Under the pieces are notes generated by a model that was not told the DNA's origin, searched no databases, and was given only the letters and a program-made list of their open reading frames with translations. The position numbers and the translations under genes are program-made. Source: Myxococcales bacterium (lineage in GTDB: Bacteria; Myxococcota_A; Polyangia; Polyangiales; Polyangiaceae). From it: a stretch of DNA of 64,000 nucleotides. The stretch lies in the NCBI GenBank assembly GCA_016794345.1, contig JAEUKE010000044.1:55322-119321 (forward strand), written 5' to 3'. This document shows positions 36,145-43,739 of this stretch, one piece after another; positions within the stretch are counted from its first letter, which is position 1; each line of letters begins with the position of its first letter.

Positions 36145-36167
36145 CCGCTGCGACGGCGCGTCAGCGG
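36145..36167. terminator. bidirectional hairpin between POT and MORN-like genes
   Basis: CCGCT (36145-36149) pairs with AGCGG (36163-36167), and GACG with CGTC inside, with a GCG loop and a 2-nt bulge. It starts right after the POT stop and includes the stop of the convergent gene. Confidence 0.5.
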
Positions 36168-36895
36168 GTGGGCTGGCGCGTGCCGTCCGAAAGCACGTGC
36201 TCGATGGCGCGGCCCTTGTCGTAGAGGGTCGCGCCGACCGGATACCCGTCATCCTCCCAGAGCTTGGTCCAGCCGTGGCGGGTGCCGGCTGCCCACATGA
36301 TCTGGGCGCAGACGGCGCCCCCGGGCGCGTAGCTGGTGTGCAGACCTTGCTCGCGGTGCGTGGCTGGGTCCTGGTCGACGAAGAAGCCCACGCTCGCGCG
36401 GCCGCCGCCCGGGTGGTACTCGATCGCCCAGCGCAAGAGCCCGCTCTCGTAGAAGCGTTGTGATTGGATGCGCTTGGATCGATAGAAGCCGAGCGAGAGG
36501 CCGTGCCAGACCGGACCGGTCGCGGCGGGGATGCCGCAGCCGAACGTGTACGCCGTCGTGTGGACACGGGCGCCGCCGGGGCAGCGGAGCGTCGCCTCTG
36601 TCACGTGGTCGCGCAGGATGACGTCGGGAATCCACGTGGGGACCTCGACCGCCGGCTCCGGGGTGAAGAACGCGCGCGCCTCCTCCGAGAGCTTGGGTCG
36701 AGCCGCGCGCGTGACGTGGGGGCGGGCCGTGGCCCCCATGGCCAGCGCCCGGCGGAGCGAATCGATCTGGGCCTCGAGCGAGGCGCGCGTCACCGGGTCG
36801 GCGTCCTTCGCGGCCGCGACGAGCTCGGCCATCATCGCGGTCAGATCGGCTTCGCGCGCGTCGGGCATGAGATTTCTTACTTCGGTGGCGGGCAT
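36161..36895 (-). CDS. MORN-like repeat protein
   Basis: 244 aa; ATG 36868 is an alternative start. A helical N-terminus (1-60) and a Pro-rich link precede several MORN_2-like strands (WHGLSLGFYRSKRIQSQ, SGLLRWAIEYHPGGGRA, HTSYAPGGAVCAQIMW, HGWTKLWEDDGYPVGATLYD). The repeats resemble YwqK-type proteins. There is no signal peptide. Function unknown. Confidence 0.6.
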   Translation of the reverse strand: MPATEVRNLMPDAREADLTAMMAELVAAAKDADPVTRASLEAQIDSLRRALAMGATARPHVTRAARPKLSEEARAFFTPEPAVEVPTWIPDVILRDHVTEATLRCPGGARVHTTAYTFGCGIPAATGPVWHGLSLGFYRSKRIQSQRFYESGLLRWAIEYHPGGGRASVGFFVDQDPATHREQGLHTSYAPGGAVCAQIMWAAGTRHGWTKLWEDDGYPVGATLYDKGRAIEHVLSDGTRQPTR

Positions 36896-36935
36896 GGGGG
36901 AACCACGACCGGCGTAGGGCTGTCGGACCGGGATC

Positions 36936-37949
36936 ATGGAGCCGGAAGCGCACGCCCCCATTCCCAGCATCGCTCTTCCGTTTGGCCTGGTGGGGGCGAC
37001 CGCCGTCGTCTTCAGCCTTGTGGGCCTCACCGCGGTTCGTATCGGCCCCGAGCGCGTCGACCCGGCGGTCGCGGTGGCATCGGGTGCCGCGGCTGGCATC
37101 GCGGTCGGCGCCGTGCTGAAGAGGTGGCCGGCTGTGCATTCCGGCCTGAGCGCGCGCGAGATCGTGGCCTTCCGCGTGGCGCTGCCGGTGATCCTGGCCG
37201 GCGCCGCCATCGGTGCGGTTCTCGGTGTCCAGGCGTGGGGCACCTTTGGTCTGGCTCCCTTCACCCTGGGCGGCGCCTTGGCGTCCGTCGCGTTCGTGCC
37301 GGCCTGTCTCACGGTGCTCGAGGCAGGGAGGCGCGCAGCCCGGGCGCGCATGGGCTCCCTCGTGGCCGGAGCCGACAAGCGGACCATCTGGGCGACCGCG
37401 CTCTCGTCGATCTCCGTCATCAGCCTCGTCGGCGTCCCGGCTCTCCTCGCCGGCTGCTCCGCCGGCCGTCTCTCCGTTCCGCAACAAGCCTCGCTCGTCC
37501 TCGGCGTCGGCGTCGCGTGTGCGCTCGGGGCCACGTTGCTTGCATGGCGCGACCGGGTCGGCATCTCACGGCTTCGTGAGCTGCAGGCCCAGCCGATGGA
37601 AGAGGCGAGCACAACCACGGAGCAAGCCGTCGCCTGCGTCGACGTGGGGCTGGGTGACGCCGCCTGGTCGTCCCTCGGCAGCGCTGGCACGTACCGAACG
37701 GCGACCCGCGGGGAGGTCCTGCTACGTGGTGACGTCGAGGCCGCGATCGACGCGCTGGAGGAAGCCCACCGGTCGCGGTCGAAGGCACAAGGGCTCGCTG
37801 CCCTCTCGATCGTGGTGACACTCGCGACCTGCTTCGCCTCCGACATCCGCGAGGTCGGCGCGGAGGGTTGCTTCCGCCGCGTGCGCGCGGAGGTCGCGGG
37901 CTGCGATTGCGTGGAGAAGAGCGAGTTTCGTCCGGTATGGCCGAAGTGA
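36936..37949 (+). CDS. multi-pass membrane protein, unknown
   Basis: 337 aa. Hydrophobic segments lie near residues 12-32, 45-62, 82-104, 108-128, 150-172 and 184-204. A soluble segment follows (205-285), then a possible seventh TM (about 288-306) and a Cys-containing tail (CFRRVRAEVAGCDC) that may be periplasmic. I do not recognise a family. It is divergent from the MORN-like gene over about 40 nt. Confidence 0.6.
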   Translation: MEPEAHAPIPSIALPFGLVGATAVVFSLVGLTAVRIGPERVDPAVAVASGAAAGIAVGAVLKRWPAVHSGLSAREIVAFRVALPVILAGAAIGAVLGVQAWGTFGLAPFTLGGALASVAFVPACLTVLEAGRRAARARMGSLVAGADKRTIWATALSSISVISLVGVPALLAGCSAGRLSVPQQASLVLGVGVACALGATLLAWRDRVGISRLRELQAQPMEEASTTTEQAVACVDVGLGDAAWSSLGSAGTYRTATRGEVLLRGDVEAAIDALEEAHRSRSKAQGLAALSIVVTLATCFASDIREVGAEGCFRRVRAEVAGCDCVEKSEFRPVWPK

Positions 37950-37965
37950 CGAAGCCGTCCTGCCG

Positions 37966-38285
37966 TCAGCTCTCTGCCCGTCGATCCGCAAACCATTCGA
38001 GCGCATCGCGGAGCGCGACATCGACCGGTGTCTGCGCCATGCCCAGCTCACGCCGGGCCTTCGCGCAATCCGCGGCCAGGCCGAGGCGGGCGATGCGGAC
38101 GGCTGCCGGCGTCAAGACGGGCGCGCGGCGTGTCACGAGCTCGGCGTGCGCGAGCGCGCCGTAGGCGAACGCGGAGGCGATCCCATAGGGCACCTCGATC
38201 ACCGGCCGGCGCTTTCCGATCACCGCGAGCGCGCGCCGGGCCAGATCGGCCGCGCTCACGTTTTCGGTCCCGAGCAGGATGGCTC
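37966..38285 (-). pseudogene. 3' remnant of an NAD-dependent sugar epimerase/dehydratase
   Basis: About 105 codons match only the C-terminal part of HpnA/dihydroflavonol-reductase-type proteins: ILLGTENVSAADLARRA, VPYGIASAFAYGALAHAELV, DCAKARRELGMAQTPVDVAL, RDALEWFAD. The Rossmann GxxGxxG and YxxxK catalytic motifs are absent. Upstream, the same frame runs into the 5' end of the TetR gene without epimerase-like sequence. The break lies at about 38280-38290. This looks like a gene whose first two-thirds were lost when the TetR locus arrived or recombined. Confidence 0.6.
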
Positions 38286-38932
38286 GACGTACGCCTTCGA
38301 AACGATCCTCGGCCACGAAGCCCCGCGGCCCGCGCCCACGTGCGGAGACGATGCAAGAGACGCGCGAGGCGCTCCTCGAGGCCGGGGAAGAGCTCTTCGC
38401 GCGCGAAGGCCTCGACGGCCCCAGCCTGGACGCCATCTGCGAGCGCGCGAAGAAGACCCGAGGCGCGTTCTACGTGCACTTCCAGGACCGTGACGCCTTC
38501 CTCGCGGCGGTGATGGAGCGCGTCGGCATGCCGTTCCTCGACGCGGTCCTCGGTCCGCGCGGCGAGGCGCTCTCGCTCGAAGAGGCGGCGCGGCGCTTCG
38601 TCGAGGCGTTCGCGAAGGGCTCCTACCCCCTCACCAAAGGCGGCGCGCTGCGGCCGAGCCAGCTGATCGACGCGTGCGCGCGCTCCAGCCCGGTCCGCGA
38701 TCGGTACGCGGGGCTCATCGAAGACGCGATCGTCCGGCTGGGGGCAGCGATCGAGCAGGCGCAAGGCGAGGGACGCGCGCGCGGCGACGTGGACGCCCGG
38801 GACACGGCGACGCTGCTCCTCGCGGCCATCTTGGGCGCGCAGACCATGCTCGTCGACCTGAAGCTCCCCCTCGCTTTCGGGGACGCAGCGCGCGCCGCGC
38901 TCACGCTCCTCGCCGCGCCGCGGCGCGGCTGA
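38279..38932 (+). CDS. TetR-family transcriptional regulator
   Basis: 217 aa. The HTH (about residues 27-70) reads TREALLEAGEELFAREGL, then LDAICERAKKTRGAFYVHF. The basic N-terminal arm (KPRGPRPRAET) supports ATG 38279 over the internal ATG 38351. The ligand-binding domain (80-215) is helical and ends with a TetR-C-like region. It precedes the molybdopterin enzyme gene by 44 nt on the same strand and may regulate it. It abuts a truncated epimerase gene. Confidence 0.9.
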   Translation: MARRTPSKRSSATKPRGPRPRAETMQETREALLEAGEELFAREGLDGPSLDAICERAKKTRGAFYVHFQDRDAFLAAVMERVGMPFLDAVLGPRGEALSLEEAARRFVEAFAKGSYPLTKGGALRPSQLIDACARSSPVRDRYAGLIEDAIVRLGAAIEQAQGEGRARGDVDARDTATLLLAAILGAQTMLVDLKLPLAFGDAARAALTLLAAPRRG

Positions 38933-38976
38933 CCGCGCCCGACCGAGCCCGCACGGTGCTAGGCTCCGCGCCAGCG

Positions 38977-41181
38977 ATGCAGACCACGACGACCTTTTGC
39001 CGCATCTGCGAGGCGCTTTGTGGGCTCGAGGTGGACGTCGACGGCGGCGAGGTCGTCGACGTGCGCCCGGACCCCGCACACGTGGCGACGCGTGGCTTCG
39101 GCTGCCTGAAGGGCCTCAAGCAGCACCGGATGTACGCCTCACCCGACCGCCTGCTCTACCCCGAGGCGCGAACCGGCGAGCAGTGGCGGCGCGTCGCGTG
39201 GGGCCAGGCGCTGCGCGGCATCGGCGAACGCGTACGCGAGATCCGCGAGAAACACGGCCCCGACTCGATCGCCATGTACGTCGGCACGGCTGCCGGCTTC
39301 TCGGTCCTGCACCCGATCTTCGCCCAGGGCTTCATGACCGGCGTCGGCTCGAAGAGCATGTATTCGTCCGCCACGCAGGACTGCGCCAACAAGTTCGCGG
39401 TCTCGCGCGAGATGTACGGGTTTCCTTTCACGCTCCCCTTCCCCGACGTCCGACGAACGAAATGCCTCGTCGTCGTCGGAGCGAACCCCGTGGTCTCGAA
39501 ATGGAGCTTCCTGCAGGTCCCGAACCCGCCTCAGCACCTCAAAGAGATCGAAGCCCGAGGCGGCAAGGTGTGGGTTGTCGATCCGCGGCGAACGGAGACG
39601 GCGAAGGTCGCGGGTGAGCACGTCTTCATTCGCCCTGACACGGACGTCTTCTTTTACCTGTCCTTTCTGCACGAGCTGATCGAGCAAGGCGGGGTCGACC
39701 GCGCTCGCCTCGGAGCGCACACGCGGGGCTTCGACCGTGTGGCCGCCATTGCGAAGCAATGGCCTCCGGAGCGCACCGCCGAGGTGACCCGAATCCCGCC
39801 GGAGGTGCTCAAGCGCATCGTCGCCGACTACGCCCGGGCGGACGGCGCCGCGCTCTATTGCTCGACCGGCGTCAACATGGGCTCCAACGGGTCGCTCTGT
39901 TATTGGCTACAGGAGGTCATCAACGCGGCCTCGGGCAACCTGGACCGCGCGGGCGGCACCCTCGTCGGCAAGGGTGTCATCGACTTCCCCGCGTTCGGCA
40001 AGAAGACCGGTACGCTGCTCCGGCGCGATCCGTCGCGGGTCGGCGGCCTGCCGTCGGTGAACGACGCATTTGCCGGCGGCCTCCTGGCCGACGAGATCCT
40101 CACGGAGGGCCCGGGCCAGGTGCGGGCTCTGTTCGTGACGGGCGGCAACCCGCTCATCACGATGCCGAACGCGGGCAGGCTCCGCCGCGCCCTGTCCCAG
40201 CTCGATCTCCTCGTCACGCTCGACATCTACAAGAACGAGACGGGCTCGCTCGCCCATTACGTGCTTCCGACGACCTCTCCTTTCGAGCGCGCCGATCTGC
40301 CCTTCATCTTCCCGTTGATGCTTGGTCTCCAGGCGAAGCCCTACTTGCAGGCGACCCGCCCCGTCGTGAAGCCGAAGGGCGAGCAGCGAGACGAGGCGAC
40401 CATCTACCTGGACCTCTGCCGCGCCGCAGGCGTGCCGCTCTTCGGGTCCCGCGTGGCGCAGGCGGCGCTCCATGCGTTGCGGCGGGCGCGGGGCGGCGTC
40501 CCGCAGGAGCTGCTCCTCGGTGTGTTGCTTCGGCTCTCTGGCGCAGGCGGCTTCGAGGACTTGCTCGCGCATCCCCACGGAAAGCTCCGAGCCGATCACG
40601 CCCCCGAGGCGTTCCTGGGGCGGCGCGTGCTGACCGAAGACGGCAAGGTGGACCTTGCGCCCGACGTTCTCGTCTCGCAAGCAGCAGCGCGGCTCGAGCC
40701 CACCTTCACGCGGGAGCGGGAGAACCGGACGCGCCTCAAGCTGATCAGCAAGCGCGCGGTCACCACCCACAACTCCTGGACGCACAACATCCCGGAGTTC
40801 GTCTCCGGCGACCGTGACTCGAACTACCTCTACCTCCACCCCGAAGACGGCGCGCGGCTCGGGCTCCCAGAGGGCGCCCTCGCCGACGTGAGCTCCCGGA
40901 CTGCCACCGTCAGGCTCCCGGTGAAATGGCTGAAGGACCTCATGCCGGGCACCGTCGCCCTGCCACACGGCTGGGGCCATCAACACGCCACCGGTCTCGG
41001 CGTGGCCTCGAAGACGAGCGGCGTGAACGTGAACCTGCTCGCAGCCGACGGCCCCGAGAACCTGGAGCGCGTCTCGGGGATGGCTCACCTGACGGGAATC
41101 GACGTCGACGTGCGCCCAGCGGCCGGACCGCGGGACGTCCGGAGCTGGTCCGGCATCTCGCCCGCTTCACCGGGCGAATGA
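38977..41181 (+). CDS. molybdopterin-dependent oxidoreductase (second copy)
   Basis: 734 aa. The [4Fe-4S] motif is C8-x2-C11-x3-C15 with C43 in GFGCLKG. MGD domains include SSATQDCANKFAVSREMYG, VVGANPVVSKWSF, VWVVDPRRTETAKVAGE, HYVLPTTSPFERADL. A C-terminal barrel contains LPHGWGHQHATGLGVASKTSGVNVN read in two pieces. There is no Tat signal and no adjacent electron-transfer partner. Its sequence differs clearly from the enzyme at 19401-21653, so it is not a recent duplicate. Likely TetR-controlled. Substrate unknown. Confidence 0.9.
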   Translation: MQTTTTFCRICEALCGLEVDVDGGEVVDVRPDPAHVATRGFGCLKGLKQHRMYASPDRLLYPEARTGEQWRRVAWGQALRGIGERVREIREKHGPDSIAMYVGTAAGFSVLHPIFAQGFMTGVGSKSMYSSATQDCANKFAVSREMYGFPFTLPFPDVRRTKCLVVVGANPVVSKWSFLQVPNPPQHLKEIEARGGKVWVVDPRRTETAKVAGEHVFIRPDTDVFFYLSFLHELIEQGGVDRARLGAHTRGFDRVAAIAKQWPPERTAEVTRIPPEVLKRIVADYARADGAALYCSTGVNMGSNGSLCYWLQEVINAASGNLDRAGGTLVGKGVIDFPAFGKKTGTLLRRDPSRVGGLPSVNDAFAGGLLADEILTEGPGQVRALFVTGGNPLITMPNAGRLRRALSQLDLLVTLDIYKNETGSLAHYVLPTTSPFERADLPFIFPLMLGLQAKPYLQATRPVVKPKGEQRDEATIYLDLCRAAGVPLFGSRVAQAALHALRRARGGVPQELLLGVLLRLSGAGGFEDLLAHPHGKLRADHAPEAFLGRRVLTEDGKVDLAPDVLVSQAAARLEPTFTRERENRTRLKLISKRAVTTHNSWTHNIPEFVSGDRDSNYLYLHPEDGARLGLPEGALADVSSRTATVRLPVKWLKDLMPGTVALPHGWGHQHATGLGVASKTSGVNVNLLAADGPENLERVSGMAHLTGIDVDVRPAAGPRDVRSWSGISPASPGE

Positions 41182-41189
41182 TCGAGCAA

Positions 41190-41203
41190 CGTCATGAGTG
41201 ACG
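41190..41203. terminator. small bidirectional hairpin
   Basis: CGTCA (41190-41194) and TGACG (41199-41203) form a 5-bp stem with a TGAG loop between the convergent molybdopterin enzyme and receiver genes, covering the receiver gene's stop. It is short, so tentative. Confidence 0.3.
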
Positions 41204-41581
41204 AGCAGCGCGCGAGATGACGTCCCCGAGGGCCTCGACCGAAACGGGTTTGGCGAGGTGGCCCTCGAAGCCGAGGGCGAGGCTCCTCGCCTTGTCCTCG
41301 TCCTGCGCATAACCCGAGACGATGACCACGCTTGTCTCGGGGGCCAGCTGTTTGATGCGCGTCCCGAGCTCGTGCCCGCTCATGTCCGGCAAGCCGAGAT
41401 CCACGAGCGCGATATCGAACGGTCCGCGCTCGCGGAGCTCGAGCGCGGCCTGACCATCATGCGCGATGGCGACCTCATGGCCCAAGAGCCCGAGGAGCTC
41501 CCCCAGCATCTCCGCCGCATCCACGTTGTCGTCCACCAGAAGGACGCGCCGTATGGCTTCCACGCGTCCACGGTGACCCAT
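41192..41581 (-). CDS. single-domain response regulator (receiver only)
   Basis: 129 aa. A receiver domain begins VLLVDDNVDAAEMLGELL, has the phospho-acceptor Asp in ALVDLGLPDMSG, and the conserved Lys in LAKPVSVEAL. No output domain follows. Proteins of this type often act in phosphorelays, for example with hybrid kinases such as the one at 26083-29862, though no pairing can be shown. Confidence 0.9.
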   Translation of the reverse strand: MGHRGRVEAIRRVLLVDDNVDAAEMLGELLGLLGHEVAIAHDGQAALELRERGPFDIALVDLGLPDMSGHELGTRIKQLAPETSVVIVSGYAQDEDKARSLALGFEGHLAKPVSVEALGDVISRAARHS

Positions 41582-41674
41582 CGCGCACCTCGCTGCAAAC
41601 CCATTACGAGGCCGTCACGCTCAAGCTCGCCACGGCGCGGTGAGCGGGCACGCACGCGTGCCCGTGCGCCCGTC

Positions 41675-42283
41675 TCAGCCGCCGTAGCCGCCTTGACCGT
41701 AGCCGCCGCCTGGCCCGTATCCGCCGCCGCCCTGGCCCGGAGGCGGGTAGCCCTGCTGCGGCTGCTGCGGGTAACCCTGTTGCTCCTGCGGGTAGCCCTG
41801 CTGCGGCTGCTGCGGGTAACCCTGTTGCTCCTGCGGGTAGCCCTGCTGCTGCGGGTAGCCCTGCTGCTGCGGATAGCCCTGCGGAAGCTGCCCCATCGGC
41901 TGAGGCCCTGCGCCCATCATTGGCCCGCCGGCCATTGCGGCCTGCATCTGGCCAGGGCTCTGGAGCGCACCGGCAACTGCCTGTTTGATTTGTTCGACGT
42001 TCCCCTTCACCGCGAGCCAGACGAAGAGGTAGGTGAGAAGCCCCGGGAGGATGCCGCCGAAGATGATGAACAGCATGAGGAGCATCTGGACGGCCATGCT
42101 CGGGAACGCCCACATGAGCGTGGCTCCCGCGCCCTTCGGCTTGATGAGCACGCCGGTCGCCGTACCCGCGTCCACGAGGACCATGTTGGCGCGAATCGAG
42201 TACTTGTACTGCGGAAGCGCTCCCTGAAGGTATTGCTGCAGCTGCTGTGCGTTCTGAAGCGGGACTTGGCTCTGGACGTTCAC
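41675..42283 (-). CDS. membrane protein with Gln/Tyr/Pro/Gly repeat tail
   Basis: 202 aa. The N-terminal domain (1-60) is a small alpha/beta region. One or two TM segments follow (about 58-88, MLLMLFIIFGGILPGLLTYL). The tail (about 120-202) is built of QGYPQQ/QGYPQEQ units and ends in GGGYGQGGYGG. Such low-complexity tails can mediate self-association. No known family for the N-domain. Its DNA contains a perfect 45-bp tandem repeat. Confidence 0.65.
   Translation of the reverse strand: MNVQSQVPLQNAQQLQQYLQGALPQYKYSIRANMVLVDAGTATGVLIKPKGAGATLMWAFPSMAVQMLLMLFIIFGGILPGLLTYLFVWLAVKGNVEQIKQAVAGALQSPGQMQAAMAGGPMMGAGPQPMGQLPQGYPQQQGYPQQQGYPQEQQGYPQQPQQGYPQEQQGYPQQPQQGYPPPGQGGGGYGPGGGYGQGGYGG
41751..41876. 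repeat. tandem repeats coding the QGYPQQ tail
   Basis: Two identical 45-bp units lie at 41751-41795 and 41796-41840, followed by two near-identical 18-bp units (41841-41858 and 41859-41876, one base different). All are multiples of three, so copy-number change keeps the frame. Exact identity suggests recent slippage. Confidence 0.9.
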
Positions 42284-42326
42284 TTCCGTAGACCTCCCTG
42301 GTCGGGGCCGAGTAGAGCACGTCGGC

Positions 42327-43739
42327 TCACGGCCCGAAACAGCACCGGAACCCGATGTTGGGAAGCAACGTCGTCTCGAGCGCGCGGGGGGTCAGATCGA
42401 TCGTGCACGCGAGCCCGAGCTCCGGCGACAGATACGAGCCGCCGCTCAGGGCGAAGATCCGATCGGGGGCAGCAGACGCGTTCGTTTGTGTCGCCGTCCA
42501 CTCGGCCACGTTGCCCGAGAGGTCGAACGCGGGATCGGGCGAAGAGATGCAGCTCGCGAGCGAGCCCGTAGGCACCGCCGAGTTGGTCCCTTGGTCGACG
42601 CCGTTGCAAGTCGCCGGTTGGTACGCGCCGCCGTAGGGGTAGTCCGTGTCGCCCGCGCCTCGGCAGGTGCTCGAAAGCTCCGCGAGCGTGCACAAGCGGT
42701 AGCCCGCGCCTCTCGCCGCGCAGGCGGCTTCCGCCTCCGCGAACCCGCCGCCCGTCCACGGCAATACCTGGGGCTTCGAGCACGCGACCGATTCGAGGAG
42801 CCCCGGCGCCGCACCCGTCGCGTCCGGTCGAGAAGCCTCGTACCGGTCGACGAGGGCGCCGCCCCCGCCGACGACCGGGACCATGTCGAAGGCGCTCGCC
42901 GGAAGCGAGTCGTCGACGAAGCCGTTGCAGTCGTTGTCCACGCCGTCACACGCCTCGGGCCCGGGTACCGCAGGGTCGGGTGGCGCCGAGAGGTCACACG
43001 CGGTGAGGTGCGGGTCGGTCGGGTCGCAGACGACGAGGCCGTAGTCCTTGCAGGGGCCGATGCCGGCGTCTTCGCAGGTATCGCCGAGCGTGCTGAACCA
43101 CTCGTCTATCTGCCCATCGCAGTTGCCGTCGATCCCGTCACACAGCGACTCCGTCGTGACCACGAAGCCCAGGTTCGTCTCCACACCAGCCGGATAGACG
43201 CAGCTCCAGCCGCCGTCGTCGCAGACGAGCTGGGTGGCCTCACAGGGCGTGCCTGCGGTCTGGTTGCACAGGTTCGGCGGCGGGGTCAGGTCCGGGTCGT
43301 CCGCGTCGACCAGGTTGTCGCAGTCGTTGTCGATCCCGTCGCAGAGCTCCGTGTCGAGCGGGTTCGGCACCGGGCAGGCGTATTCGCAGCCGTTCTCGGG
43401 CGCGCCGTCGATGTCGTATTGCCCCGGCAGGCAAGCCTGGATGATGCAGCTTCCGTCGAGGCATTGCGGGATGGCACCGGCCAGCTCGCATTTTTTCCCG
43501 CACTCGCCACAGTTCTCCAGGCTCGACTGCGTGTCCCCGCAGTTCATCATGCCGCCGAAGCCACTCTCGGTGGTCGTCGTGAACCCGTTGCCGCCCTGGC
43601 CTCCCGCGCCCCCGCCAGCGCCGCCGGAGCCGCCGGAGAGTCCCTCCCCGCAATCGGAGAAGCAGTAGGCCTGGATGTCGCAGCCCGTCTGGAGCACGAG
43701 CCAGGTCGGCACGGTCAGGAGAACGAGCGCGCGCCTCAT
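42327..43739 (-). CDS. secreted Cys-rich protein with MopE motifs and FGE/sulfatase-modifying-like domain
   Basis: 470 aa. The signal peptide ends near LQTGC, a possible lipidation site. A Gly-rich linker and a Cys-rich region hold several putative metal-binding motifs (CDGIDNDCDNLVDADD, CDGIDGNCDGQIDE, CDGVDNDCNGFVDD). The C-terminal domain (about 300-470) resembles the FGE-sulfatase fold (YRLCTLAELSSTCRG, FDLSGNVAEWTAT, GGSYLS, GFRCC). The paired active-site cysteines of true formylglycine-generating enzymes are not evident, so it is probably a binding domain. Its start overlaps the stop of the upstream vWA protein (ATGA). Confidence 0.75.
   Translation of the reverse strand: MRRALVLLTVPTWLVLQTGCDIQAYCFSDCGEGLSGGSGGAGGGAGGQGGNGFTTTTESGFGGMMNCGDTQSSLENCGECGKKCELAGAIPQCLDGSCIIQACLPGQYDIDGAPENGCEYACPVPNPLDTELCDGIDNDCDNLVDADDPDLTPPPNLCNQTAGTPCEATQLVCDDGGWSCVYPAGVETNLGFVVTTESLCDGIDGNCDGQIDEWFSTLGDTCEDAGIGPCKDYGLVVCDPTDPHLTACDLSAPPDPAVPGPEACDGVDNDCNGFVDDSLPASAFDMVPVVGGGGALVDRYEASRPDATGAAPGLLESVACSKPQVLPWTGGGFAEAEAACAARGAGYRLCTLAELSSTCRGAGDTDYPYGGAYQPATCNGVDQGTNSAVPTGSLASCISSPDPAFDLSGNVAEWTATQTNASAAPDRIFALSGGSYLSPELGLACTIDLTPRALETTLLPNIGFRCCFGP

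Noticed and set aside
42327..42850. Calling the FGE-like domain a formylglycine-generating enzyme
   Set aside because: The redox-active Cys pair region of FGE is not recognisable; only the fold-type motifs are.
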